Under the pieces are notes generated by a model. The model was given only the letters and a program-made list of their open reading frames with translations, ran no database searches and was not told where the DNA came from. Position numbers and translations under genes: made by a program. DNA of 60,024 nt from Bacillota bacterium (GTDB taxonomy: Bacteria > Bacillota > Clostridia > Saccharofermentanales > Fastidiosipilaceae), in NCBI GenBank assembly GCA_023388435.1, contig JAEWGG010000015.1:1-60024 (forward strand), in the 5' to 3' direction. Shown piece after piece: positions 7,935 through 16,568 of this stretch (within the stretch, counting starts at the first letter, position 1; the number at the start of each line of letters is the position of its first letter).

Positions 7935-9116
7935 CTATGCGTTTCGGGCCTTAGCGGCAGCTTCCTGGACTATGGCCTGCATGGCCTCATACTGCTCCTT
8001 CATCTCCTGATAGAGCTTCATCTGTGTGCGGGAACGCTCCAGATTATGCAGAGGACGGCTTGGATCGACATGGAAGTAGTGATCCCCATCCAGGAAATCC
8101 GCCAGGAAGCGCATTCCGCACTCATAGGTCAGAATCATAGCCCCCAGTGGCAGGGCCTCTAACTCCTCCGCGCTGAGAATGTCTGCGGCCTGGCTGAGAT
8201 AGCCTTCGGTATAGGCTCGGAAGCGTTCGAGGTCGAAGTGGACCTCATCCAGATTCGGACAGTCCTCAGCGGCCGTGGAGGCCCCGAAGCGAATGGAATC
8301 GCCGAAGTCGTCCACATAGGAACCGGGCATGACCGTGTCCAGATCGATGACACAGAGCGGACGGTCCTCCGCCGCGTCGAAGAGGACATTGTTCAGCTTC
8401 GTATCGTTATGGGTGACGCGAAGAGGCAGCTTGCCGCTGTCCTTGAGCGCTTGCAGCTTGGCGGCCCAGGGGCGCTCCGCCTGATAGAAAGCGATCTCCG
8501 GCTCAGCCTGGGCCCGACGCTCAGGCGCGGCCTTGGCCAGACTCGCCTCAAACTGCTCATAGCGCTTGAGTGTATTATGAAAATCTGGAATGATGGCGTG
8601 CAGGCGTTCCGAGGGATAGGAACCCAGGAGGTAGGCGAAGTCGCCAAAGGCCTGGCCGCTGCCGCGCATCAGCTCCGCGGACTCGGCCATGTTATAGGTC
8701 TTGGAATCCTCGATAAAGTAGCAGAGACGGTAATATTCACCCTGCTCGTCCCGGACGTAAGGTTTTGCCTCCCCGCTGTGCAGAAAGGTCAGGGTCTGCC
8801 GGCGGCTGTCACGGCCCAGGGACTCCAGCTTTTTCCTCAAAAATTCAGTGACCCCGGAGATGTTCTCCATCAGCTCAGTGACCCGCGGGAAGACGCGCTG
8901 GTTGATGCGCTGGAGGATGTAGTGCTCATCCGCTCCCCCCGACCTGACCTGAAGGTGGTAGGTATCATTGATGTGCCCCTGGCCGTAGCGGTCGAGGGCG
9001 ACAAGCTCCCCTGCCAGACCGAAATTCTGGATGATCGTCCGGAGCCGTTGCAGCTCCGACTCTGGCAGTGTGCTCTGCACGGATGAAGCCAAGTCCAAAA
9101 CACCTTTTTGATTCAT
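7935..9116 (-). CDS. Aminoglycoside-phosphotransferase-fold kinase, N-acetylhexosamine 1-kinase-like
   Basis: A 393-residue soluble kinase of the APH fold. An N-lobe with GHINDTYHLQV (about 46) and the phrase QRINQRVFP leads to the catalytic loop HNDTKLNN (about 233) and the metal-binding DLD of CVIDLDTVMPGS (about 250). This pattern, especially INDTY and the VMPGS...DDFGD region, is that of NahK-type enzymes, which phosphorylate GlcNAc/GalNAc at C1 in the lacto-/galacto-N-biose pathway of bifidobacteria and some clostridia. Neighbouring galK would handle the galactose released with it. The exact substrate is inferred. ATG 9116; a clear -10 lies 64 bases upstream. Confidence 0.8.
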   Translation of the reverse strand: MNQKGVLDLASSVQSTLPESELQRLRTIIQNFGLAGELVALDRYGQGHINDTYHLQVRSGGADEHYILQRINQRVFPRVTELMENISGVTEFLRKKLESLGRDSRRQTLTFLHSGEAKPYVRDEQGEYYRLCYFIEDSKTYNMAESAELMRGSGQAFGDFAYLLGSYPSERLHAIIPDFHNTLKRYEQFEASLAKAAPERRAQAEPEIAFYQAERPWAAKLQALKDSGKLPLRVTHNDTKLNNVLFDAAEDRPLCVIDLDTVMPGSYVDDFGDSIRFGASTAAEDCPNLDEVHFDLERFRAYTEGYLSQAADILSAEELEALPLGAMILTYECGMRFLADFLDGDHYFHVDPSRPLHNLERSRTQMKLYQEMKEQYEAMQAIVQEAAAKARNA

Positions 9117-9179
9117 AGATGCTCCTCTGTTCTCTGACCCGTACCCGAGCCAATATTCAGCTGAATCAGCAAACGACTA

Positions 9180-9188
9180 ATTATAGCA
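9180..9188 (-). promoter_or_regulatory. Extended -10 promoter of the kinase genes
   Basis: TGCTATAAT on the minus strand: a consensus -10 with the TGn extension. The -35 region is weak (TGGAGT at 18 bases), which extended -10 promoters tolerate. The implied leader before the kinase ATG is about 55 bases. Confidence 0.6.
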
Positions 9189-9210
9189 AACATTCCAATA
9201 AAAACTCCAG

Positions 9211-10701
9211 CTAGCCCTCTTTACGGATGACGTCGTGGGCCCCACCCTCGACAATCGAGGTCGCCGACACGCGGACGAGGCGGGCGCCTTCACGAAATTC
9301 CCTGAGGCTCACCGCCCCGCAGGAGCACATGGTGGCTTTGATTTTTGCCATGCTCGTTTCCAGATTCTGTTCCAGACTGCCGGCATAGGGGACATAGGAA
9401 TCGACGCCCTCTTCGAAGGCCAGTCCCTTTTTGTCGTCGGAGTGCCCATAGCGCTGCCAGTTTCGGGCGCGGTTTGAGCCCTCTCCCCAATATTCTTTCA
9501 CATACATTCCCTTATGCAGGAGCATGCGGCTGGGGGACTCATCAAAGCGGGCGAAATAGCGGCCAAGCATGATGAAGTCTGCACCGAGGGCCAGGGCTAA
9601 GCTCATGTGGTAGTCGTAGACAATGCCGCCGTCAGAACAGATGGGAACGTAAATTCCTGTCTCCTGATAGTAGGCGTCCCGGGCCTCTGCCACGGCCATG
9701 ACCGCCGAGGCCTGGCCGACGCCGATTCCCTTCTGTTCGCGGGTGATACAGATTGAGCCGCCGCCAATACCAATTTTTACGAAGTCGGCCCCTGCCTCAG
9801 CAAGGAAGCGGAAGCCCTCGGCGTCCACCACATTGCCGCCGCCGATTGGCAGGTCGGGATAGTGCTCCTTGACCCAGCGGAGGGTCTCCTCCTGCCACTC
9901 ACTGAAGCCGTCCGAAGAATCGATGCAGACCAGGTCCACCCCGGCTTCCACGAGGGCCGGAACGCGCTCGGCATAGTCGCGGGTGTTGATACCCGCCGCA
10001 GCGATGAGACGCTTCTTGCCATCCAGCAGCTCCTGGGGATAGGCCTTGTGCTGCTCGTAGTCTTTACGGAAGACGAGGCCGAGGAGCCTGCCCTCAGCAT
10101 CGACAATAGGCAGCTGGTTCAGCTTGTGCTCCCAGATGATGTCGTTGGCCTCCGCAAGGCTGATTCCCTCCTGGCCACAGACCAGTTCTTCCAGGGGGCG
10201 CATGAAGTCCCGCACAGGGGTGTCGGGGGACAGGCGGCTGACGCGGTAGTCGCGGGAGGTGATGAGCCCCAGCAACTTGCCATGGGCGCTCCCATCGTGG
10301 GTTACGGAGATGGTGGAGTGGCCGGTGCGGGCCTTGATGTCCAATACGTCCTGCAGGCGGTCTTCCGGAGTGAGATTCGTATCGGAGACGACGATGCCCG
10401 CTTTAAATTTTTTCACCGCCTGAATCATCTGGGCCTGCTCCTCAATGGGCTGTGAACAGTAGATAAAGGACAGTCCGCCCAGACGGGTGAGGGCGATGGC
10501 CAGGCCGTGGTCCGAAACGGCTTGCATGCTGGCCGAGCAGAGGGGAATGTTCATACTGAGGCGGGCTTGCTCCCCCTTGCGAAAGCGGGTGACCGGGGTG
10601 GAGAGATCCACAAACTGCGGCTGGCAGTCCTTGCGCGTCTTATTGGGGACGAGCAGGAATTCACTGAATGTACGGGATTCTTCGGGAAAAATATAGGCCA
10701 C
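9211..10701 (-). CDS. guaB: IMP dehydrogenase, Tritrichomonas-like type
   Basis: A 496-residue enzyme oxidising IMP to XMP with NAD, the committed step to GTP. A (beta/alpha)8 barrel is interrupted by a CBS pair (about 95-220). The catalytic Cys lies in GGGSICITREQKGIG (about 312-326), followed by CSDGGIVYDYHM and the flap segment NRARNWQRYG. The GTG start at 10701 is supported by AGGAGG seven bases upstream. The wording throughout (for example TRDYAERVPALVEAG and SLALALGADFIMLGRYFAR) is far closer, from memory, to the protozoan T. foetus enzyme than to ordinary bacterial GuaB. It is a single-gene unit with its own promoter. The NAD-site type would predict poor mycophenolate sensitivity or not only after alignment. 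Confidence 0.93.
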   Translation of the reverse strand: MAYIFPEESRTFSEFLLVPNKTRKDCQPQFVDLSTPVTRFRKGEQARLSMNIPLCSASMQAVSDHGLAIALTRLGGLSFIYCSQPIEEQAQMIQAVKKFKAGIVVSDTNLTPEDRLQDVLDIKARTGHSTISVTHDGSAHGKLLGLITSRDYRVSRLSPDTPVRDFMRPLEELVCGQEGISLAEANDIIWEHKLNQLPIVDAEGRLLGLVFRKDYEQHKAYPQELLDGKKRLIAAAGINTRDYAERVPALVEAGVDLVCIDSSDGFSEWQEETLRWVKEHYPDLPIGGGNVVDAEGFRFLAEAGADFVKIGIGGGSICITREQKGIGVGQASAVMAVAEARDAYYQETGIYVPICSDGGIVYDYHMSLALALGADFIMLGRYFARFDESPSRMLLHKGMYVKEYWGEGSNRARNWQRYGHSDDKKGLAFEEGVDSYVPYAGSLEQNLETSMAKIKATMCSCGAVSLREFREGARLVRVSATSIVEGGAHDVIRKEG

Positions 10702-10727
10702 GGGAGCACCTCCTGAGCTTTTCCGCC

Positions 10728-10755
10728 ATTATAGCAGAGCGCCCCTCCGAGTCCA
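10728..10755 (-). promoter_or_regulatory. Promoter of IMP dehydrogenase
   Basis: TGGACT (10755-10750), a 16-base spacer, and TGCTATAAT ending at 10728. The -35 overlaps the loop of a small inverted repeat (CCTCCG 10744-10749, CGGAGG 10759-10764), which could be a weak terminator for the gene before it or an operator. Confidence 0.65.
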
Positions 10756-10795
10756 GAACGGAGGGCCCTGCCCTGGAGCTCTGGCCCCCCTGGAT

Positions 10796-12052
10796 TCAGG
10801 CCCTCCGCCCCGTTTCCAGCTGCGCGATGAGATCGGCCCAGCGGCGGCCCAGGGCCTGGGCGCTAAAACGCCGCTGGCACTGGCGCCTGGCCTCCTGGCC
10901 CAGGCGCTTCCGGAGCTCTGGCTGCCGCGCCAGCTCCTGTAGGCGCTGTACGAAGACCTCCTGAGCTCCATCCGGAATCAGATAACCGCTCAGCCCGTCC
11001 ACAATAATGCTGCGCGGGCCACTCCGCACATCGTAGGCAAGCAGGGGCAGGCCCTGACTCGCCGCCTCCAGGAGGACAATCCCGAAGCCCTCGGTCCGCG
11101 AACACATGAGATAGACCTGGGCCTGGGCGAGGCGGCGGCGGGTCTCCTCCGCCGAACAGTAACCACAAAAAGATACCTGCTCCGCAATTCCAAGACCCCG
11201 CGCCTGGGCCTCCAGGGCGCGACGGCAGCTGCCGTCGCCGATCAGCTCCAGACAGCTGGCGGCACGCCGCTCGGAACTGCACGTGTCCAGGTAGGCCGCC
11301 CAGATCTCAAGGAGGCGGTCGAAGCCCTTCTCAGCTTCCAGACGCCCCACACTGATCGCCCGCAGATGAAGGCGCTCGCGGGCCGCCTGCTGGGCCGCAG
11401 CGAGGGGATTTCTGGGGGGCTGGCCCTCCTCTACGCGAGACAGTTCCTCCTCAGGCACCCGCTCCTCAAAATACGCATCCGGGAGAAAATTGGGCATGGA
11501 CCAGACCTGCGGAGCAGCCTCCTCCCCCCTCCAGAGGGCCTGAAATTCCTCCTCCTGCTGGGCGTTGAGCACCGTCAGCGCATCCAGTCCCAGATAGGCT
11601 CTCCCTATTTCTTTAAACAGGGCGGAGTCTGGGGGAACATCGAAGTGCAGCTGTCCGATACGCAGGGCCTTACGGGGGAGTTTTGCCAGGTAGCAGTTCT
11701 GCTCATGGCGGGTACAGAGCAGCAGGTTCGCCTCCCGATTGGCCCGCCTCAGCGCCCGCCGAAAGCTCCGCTTTTTTTGCCAGAGCGTGAGCAGGGCGGA
11801 AGATGCTTCTCGCAAAATGGACAGGGGGCGGCGCCGCCTCAAGGCCTGGTGAAAGGCCTCACGATTCGGCCGCCGGCGTGTCAGATAGTGGACGTTTAGT
11901 CCCGCATCCAGGGCATAGGCCGGCGGGCCCAGCTCGTAGGTCACATAGAAGTCCACCTGGTGGCCCTGGCGGATCAGCTCCGAACTCAGGTCGGACAGGG
12001 CCCGCTCCACCCCGCCGTGCTGGAGGTGGAGAAGAAAAACAGCGATGCGCAT
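10796..12052 (-). CDS. Glycosyltransferase family 4 (GT-B fold)
   Basis: A 418-residue GT-B retaining glycosyltransferase. The N-terminal acceptor domain starts MRIAVFLLHLQHGGVERA. The C-terminal nucleotide-sugar domain has SVGRLEAEKGFDRLLE, then the E-x7-E motif in EGFGIVLLEAASQG and a GLSGYLIPDG loop. No signal peptide or membrane span is seen, so it works at the inner face, adding a sugar to a lipid-linked or wall polymer. It is the last gene of the glycan operon, starting three bases after the epimerase gene. The family often handles envelope polysaccharides; donor and acceptor cannot be told, though the neighbouring UDP-ManNAc gene makes HexNAc chemistry plausible. Confidence 0.85.
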   Translation of the reverse strand: MRIAVFLLHLQHGGVERALSDLSSELIRQGHQVDFYVTYELGPPAYALDAGLNVHYLTRRRPNREAFHQALRRRRPLSILREASSALLTLWQKKRSFRRALRRANREANLLLCTRHEQNCYLAKLPRKALRIGQLHFDVPPDSALFKEIGRAYLGLDALTVLNAQQEEEFQALWRGEEAAPQVWSMPNFLPDAYFEERVPEEELSRVEEGQPPRNPLAAAQQAARERLHLRAISVGRLEAEKGFDRLLEIWAAYLDTCSSERRAASCLELIGDGSCRRALEAQARGLGIAEQVSFCGYCSAEETRRRLAQAQVYLMCSRTEGFGIVLLEAASQGLPLLAYDVRSGPRSIIVDGLSGYLIPDGAQEVFVQRLQELARQPELRKRLGQEARRQCQRRFSAQALGRRWADLIAQLETGRRA

Positions 12053-12055
12053 AAG

Positions 12056-13174
12056 CTAGGCCTCGCCCTGAATTTGGAAGAAGTCCCTGATGTGCTGGTG
12101 AATGCGCCAGGACGCCCGACCATCACCGTAGGGATTGGCGGCGTGGGCCATGGCCCGATATGCTTCCTCGTCCTCAAGCAGCTCTTTAAACAGGCTGTAA
12201 ATCCGTTCCTCACTGGTCCCGCAGAGCTTGAGTGTCCCCGCAGCCACGCCCTCGGGGCGCTCCGTCGTGTCGCGCATGACAAGGACCGGAACCCCCAGCG
12301 AGGGGGCCTCCTCCTGAATTCCGCCGCTGTCCGTGAGAATGATGGCTGAGCGGGCCATGAGATTGTGGAAGCCCAGTACATCCAGGGGCTCTATCAGGCG
12401 GAGTCGGGGGCAGTCAGCAAAAAATTCACGGGCTGTTTCGCGAACTTTCGGATTCAGGTGGATGGGATAGACGGCCTTGACGTCGGGATGCTCATCCAGA
12501 ATGCGGCGGATGGCGGAGAACATCTGGCGCATGGGCTGGCCCAGATTCTCCCGACGATGGGCTGTAATGAGGACGAAGCGGCTGCCCTCCACCCATTCCA
12601 GGATCTCATGCTGATAGTCGGCCCGGACCGTCGTCTGCAGGGCGTCAATAGCCGTATTCCCTGTGACGTAGATCTGCCGCTCGTCCTTATGTTCCTGGAG
12701 CAGGTGCTGGCGGGCCTGCTCCGTCGGGGCGAAGTGCAGCTGGGCCAGGAGCCCCACCGCCTGGCGATTAAATTCTTCTGGGAAGGGCGACTGCAGATTA
12801 TAGGTGCGCAGGCCCGCCTCGACATGGCCCACAGGAATCTGTAAATAGAAGCAGGCCAGGGCGGTGACGAAGCTGGTCGAAGTGTCCCCGTGGACGAGGA
12901 CGAGGTCGGGCCGGGCTTCCTGGAGCACCGAGCGGATGCGGGCCAGAATGTTCTGAGTGATGTCAAAGAGGTCCTGGCCAGGCTTCATGATGGACAGGTC
13001 ATACTGTGGCTGGACGTCGAAGACCTCCAGTACCTGATCCAGCATCTCCCGGTGCTGACCCGTGACACAGACCTGGACCTCGAGCTGGGCATCCTGGCTC
13101 AGTTCCTTGACCAGGGGGCACATTTTAATCGCTTCGGGGCGTGTTCCGAAGACGAGCATAACACGTTTTTTCAT
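12056..13174 (-). CDS. wecB: UDP-N-acetylglucosamine 2-epimerase (non-hydrolysing)
   Basis: A 372-residue cytosolic enzyme interconverting UDP-GlcNAc and UDP-ManNAc, the donor used in teichoic-acid linkage units and many capsules. Motifs: VFGTRPEAIKMCPL at the N-terminus, LVHGDTSTSF, VGHVEAGLRT, and TDSGGIQEEAPSLGVP with the RDTTERPE that follows. Length is normal for the family. The ATG at 13174 is chosen because it begins the conserved KKRVMLVFGTRPE; 21 upstream in-frame residues are Arg/Ala-rich and non-conserved. A 156-base gap with a GC-rich palindrome (13204-13227) separates it from rmlB, so there may be a second transcript start here. Confidence 0.95.
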   Translation of the reverse strand: MKKRVMLVFGTRPEAIKMCPLVKELSQDAQLEVQVCVTGQHREMLDQVLEVFDVQPQYDLSIMKPGQDLFDITQNILARIRSVLQEARPDLVLVHGDTSTSFVTALACFYLQIPVGHVEAGLRTYNLQSPFPEEFNRQAVGLLAQLHFAPTEQARQHLLQEHKDERQIYVTGNTAIDALQTTVRADYQHEILEWVEGSRFVLITAHRRENLGQPMRQMFSAIRRILDEHPDVKAVYPIHLNPKVRETAREFFADCPRLRLIEPLDVLGFHNLMARSAIILTDSGGIQEEAPSLGVPVLVMRDTTERPEGVAAGTLKLCGTSEERIYSLFKELLEDEEAYRAMAHAANPYGDGRASWRIHQHIRDFFQIQGEA

Positions 13175-13330
13175 ATCCGCACCTTCTTTTTTTCTTCCTG
13201 CTTCGCGGGCCCTGGCCAGGACCCGCGCCGGGGGCACAGAGGGCCAAGTATGCCGCAGGCCCCGGGAACGCCGGGGCCGCAGCTGGGGAAGGGGACTCTC
13301 TCCCCCAACGATAGCGCTCTGGGCCAGATA

Positions 13331-14398
13331 TCAGAGCTGTCCGTACATGCGTTCGTAGTAGCCGCGGTAGGCTCCAGAGACAATCTCCTCAACCCAGTCC
13401 AGGTGCTGGAGATACCACTGAATGGTCTTGTGGATGCCGGTCTCGAAGTCATGGGCCGGAGTCCAGCCGAGGCTCTTACTGATCTTGCTGTTGTCAATGG
13501 CATAACGTCGGTCGTGTCCAGGGCGGTCCTTGACGTGTCGGATGAGCTCCTCACCCTTGCCGAGTTCCTTGAGTATGAGACGGACGATCTCAATATTTGC
13601 CTTCTCATTGTTGCCACCGACATTGTAGACCTCCCCGTCCTGCCCCCTGTGGAGGACGGTGTCGATGGCGGAGCAGTGATCCTCAACATAGAGCCAGTCA
13701 CGGATCTGCAAGCCGTCGCCATAGACAGGGAGTTCCTTTCCGTTCAGGGCATTGTGGATCATCAGCGGAATGAGTTTCTCGGGGAACTGGTAGGGGCCGT
13801 AGTTGTTGCTGCAGCGGGTGATGTTGACGGGCAGGCCATAGGTCTTGTGGTAGGCGCGCACCAGCAGATCAGCCGAGGCCTTGGAGGAAGAGTAGGGGCT
13901 GTTCGGAGCCAGAGGCGTCCCCTCTTCGAAGAGACCCTCCTTACCCAGAGAACCGTAAACCTCATCGGTGGACACCTGGATGTAGCGCAGTCCGGGGCGG
14001 TACTCCATGCAGTACTTATCCTCTGGGCGCAGCTTCCAGGCCTGCTTGGCGGCGTCGAGGAGGACCTGCGTGCCGAGGACATTGGTGCTGAGGAAAATTT
14101 CCGGCTCCTCGATGCTGCGGTCAACATGCGACTCCGCGGCGAAGTTGATGACGGCATCAATCGGATAGTCCTGGAAAAGCCGCTGCACCAGGGCGCGGTC
14201 CCGGATATCCCCATGGACGAAGTGGTACTTCGCCTCCGGGGGCAGGTCAGCCAAGTTCGCGAGATTGCCAGCGTAGGTCAGGGCGTCCAGGTTGAGCAGC
14301 TGGTCCTCCGGATGTTGCTGGAGATAGTAACGGATAAAATTGCTGCCGATGAAGCCGGCTCCCCCAGTGACGAGAACAGTTTTTACTTGCTGTGACAT
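13331..14398 (-). CDS. rmlB: dTDP-glucose 4,6-dehydratase
   Basis: A 355-residue extended short-chain dehydrogenase that converts dTDP-glucose to dTDP-4-keto-6-deoxyglucose with tightly bound NAD. The Rossmann motif GGAGFIGSNF (about 11-20), STDEVYGSL with the catalytic Asp-Glu, and YSSSKASADLL with the Tyr and Lys are all present. Length matches RmlB. With RmlA at the far end of the operon it supplies the branch-point sugar for the dehydratase, reductase and transaminase encoded upstream. No rmlC or rmlD occurs in the window, so L-rhamnose is not the evident product. Confidence 0.96.
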   Translation of the reverse strand: MSQQVKTVLVTGGAGFIGSNFIRYYLQQHPEDQLLNLDALTYAGNLANLADLPPEAKYHFVHGDIRDRALVQRLFQDYPIDAVINFAAESHVDRSIEEPEIFLSTNVLGTQVLLDAAKQAWKLRPEDKYCMEYRPGLRYIQVSTDEVYGSLGKEGLFEEGTPLAPNSPYSSSKASADLLVRAYHKTYGLPVNITRCSNNYGPYQFPEKLIPLMIHNALNGKELPVYGDGLQIRDWLYVEDHCSAIDTVLHRGQDGEVYNVGGNNEKANIEIVRLILKELGKGEELIRHVKDRPGHDRRYAIDNSKISKSLGWTPAHDFETGIHKTIQWYLQHLDWVEEIVSGAYRGYYERMYGQL

Positions 14399-14423
14399 AC
14401 TTTTACCTCCACAAATGCTACAC

Positions 14424-16568
14424 TCACTCTTCAGAGAACAGCACCCTATAGTCCATATTTAGAAAGCTCCCCTCTGTGTAAGGTCGCAATATAGCGTAGT
14501 ACTTATTCTCAAAAACCAGCTGATACTCATAACGCTCCAAAAATTCAATAAGTACATTCTGCTTGGGATTGTTAGCCCAAGTCCTCTTATATTCCCACCT
14601 CTGCTTCTGGTAATTTTCGAGATCAAAGCCCCTGTTACTATCCGTTAAACAAAGTAGCACATCGGGTAAATCTTTCCGCTCTATCTGGGTTTCCAATAAC
14701 TGGATCTGCAACATTCGCTCTGTGACAGAAGGCCCAGAAGGCCAAATCCATCCCATGGCCTGGCGATCTAACAAGTAATAGTATAGTAGAGATCCCCCCC
14801 AGATCAGCAGCGGACGCTTCACGCCCTGATCCTGAAGACTGAGAGCATCAAACTGCTTCAGAACGTGGTTAACCGCCTCCGCCTGCGTCTGTGTTGTCAG
14901 CAGGTATCGCATCTTAGGGCTGTCAATCTTATAATGTAGTTCCCTACGTCTAGGCGAATCAAAATTATTCACATTGACGGGAAGCACAATAAAAATTTTG
15001 CTAAAAACCAATACGATTAATAGCGCCGCCAAATAGCGACTCTTCGGACTATAGGAATATCCTAGAGGTTCTAAAAACCTAGTCCCCCAACCTGTCCACC
15101 ATCTTGCCCGATAAAACCTCCAGGCGATATCAAGGGTCAGTGGGGCTAAAAGCCACAAGGCTATGACGCTGTGCTTTATGCCCGTATTTGAGCCTGCAAT
15201 CACATAGAGTGGGTGGACAATAGCCAGAAGCGCCAGCAAGTATCTCCCCTGCTCAGAAAATCGCTTACCCAATTGACTGAAACCATGTAAAAAATGAAGG
15301 ATTGCCACACTAAAAAATATGCCTGGAACATAGTAGTGAGCTATCGTGTACTGCGGATAAGGCAGGATGCGCACCATAGAAGACATACTCAAGCGATAAA
15401 AATAATATGTCCCCAAAAATAGTCCCAGCGAAAAAATCAGCATGAGGACCTCCCTGCGCATATTGCTTTTAATACGCTCGTTTGTACTCTCTCGGACAAA
15501 CTGTGTTGTAGAGACATTCTTACGTCTAAAATTTTTTCTCAGCGCCTTGTATATTCGGATTCCACTAGAATAAAAAAGGGTGCTTGCCACAATAAGCAAG
15601 ATAGTAATAAGTAAGAAACTAAATCCTAACGATAAGGAATCTTTAATCGCGCGAGTAAAAAGGTTCCACAGACGTGAAAACGAGTATGAACCTTCGTTGT
15701 CACTAGCCATGGAACTGAGGCGCATAACATTTTTAAATGCGGCCTGCAGCAGCCCCCCGATTCGAAGTAAAAGCAACATCCCCAAACCCATCAGTGCGGA
15801 GCCCACAAACCAATAGGTCATATGCTTACACAATTTTTTCAATCTATAAGGCTCAGCGCTGAGGAGCAACCAGAAGCAGTAAAATCCCAAAGAGCTAATG
15901 AGTGTCACACTGGCCATTCGCACCCCAACATCCAGTATAAAAATAATCCCTGCCACTAACGAGCAGCGGTAAGAATTTTGCTGTAAGGCACGAAAGATAC
16001 AGATGAGAATTAGAGCTACCAAAATCGCATGTAGCTGATGATAATTGAAGGTGTTGAGATAGGTCCGCGAAGCGATGGAAGCTAGGCACAGTCCGAGCAT
16101 AATTGCATGTGGATACAAATAATGGCGCAGATTAATATACACCACAGCACAGATAAAATATTCAAGAAGCACCTCCAGGAAATTCAGTCCCCAAAGTCCC
16201 CAAAAAGGAAAAATTCGCAGCCACAGCCCGCCGATCATATCCGTCAGGAAACTGCTCATACCCACAATGTCGGGACTCTGAAGAAGGTATAGATCATGAT
16301 ACACATGAAAACCAGTATCACCCATATCAATACCTAGAAAGCTGTGGTAAAAAGGATAGGCCAGTAGTATAAACAGCAAAACCAAAAAACTGGCCTGTGC
16401 GGCTCTGGGCCATGCTACAAAGCGACTAGCTGGGGGACAGCTCAGCCCGAAAGACAGAGCGTCTCTCCCCAAAGGAACTCTCTGTCTCCCTTGGTTTGAA
16501 ATTACGGCATTTGAACCGACCGACACATGTTTAAATTCGCTATGCTGTTCTGGGCTATTTTTTTTCAA
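14424..16568 (-). CDS. Large polytopic membrane protein, candidate GT-C glycosyltransferase
   Basis: A 714-residue protein with about twelve hydrophobic segments from residue 58 to about 520 and a hydrophilic C-terminal third. The first outer loop after helix 1 contains GIDMGDTGFH, an acidic motif in the place where GT-C enzymes carry catalytic Asp/Glu. These features fit a GT-C transferase using a polyprenyl-phosphate sugar on the outer face, like ArnT or GtrC, but no named family can be assigned by eye; a polymerase or a flippase are alternatives. It overlaps the epimerase gene by 14 bases. It is clearly more AT-rich than its neighbours, which suggests separate acquisition. Confidence 0.6.
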   Translation of the reverse strand: MKKNSPEQHSEFKHVSVGSNAVISNQGRQRVPLGRDALSFGLSCPPASRFVAWPRAAQASFLVLLFILLAYPFYHSFLGIDMGDTGFHVYHDLYLLQSPDIVGMSSFLTDMIGGLWLRIFPFWGLWGLNFLEVLLEYFICAVVYINLRHYLYPHAIMLGLCLASIASRTYLNTFNYHQLHAILVALILICIFRALQQNSYRCSLVAGIIFILDVGVRMASVTLISSLGFYCFWLLLSAEPYRLKKLCKHMTYWFVGSALMGLGMLLLLRIGGLLQAAFKNVMRLSSMASDNEGSYSFSRLWNLFTRAIKDSLSLGFSFLLITILLIVASTLFYSSGIRIYKALRKNFRRKNVSTTQFVRESTNERIKSNMRREVLMLIFSLGLFLGTYYFYRLSMSSMVRILPYPQYTIAHYYVPGIFFSVAILHFLHGFSQLGKRFSEQGRYLLALLAIVHPLYVIAGSNTGIKHSVIALWLLAPLTLDIAWRFYRARWWTGWGTRFLEPLGYSYSPKSRYLAALLIVLVFSKIFIVLPVNVNNFDSPRRRELHYKIDSPKMRYLLTTQTQAEAVNHVLKQFDALSLQDQGVKRPLLIWGGSLLYYYLLDRQAMGWIWPSGPSVTERMLQIQLLETQIERKDLPDVLLCLTDSNRGFDLENYQKQRWEYKRTWANNPKQNVLIEFLERYEYQLVFENKYYAILRPYTEGSFLNMDYRVLFSEE

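Noticed and set aside
13175..13330. GC-rich palindrome (13204-13227) as a terminator between rmlB and wecB.
   Set aside because: No T-run follows on either strand; listed only as a possible structure in the text of wecB.
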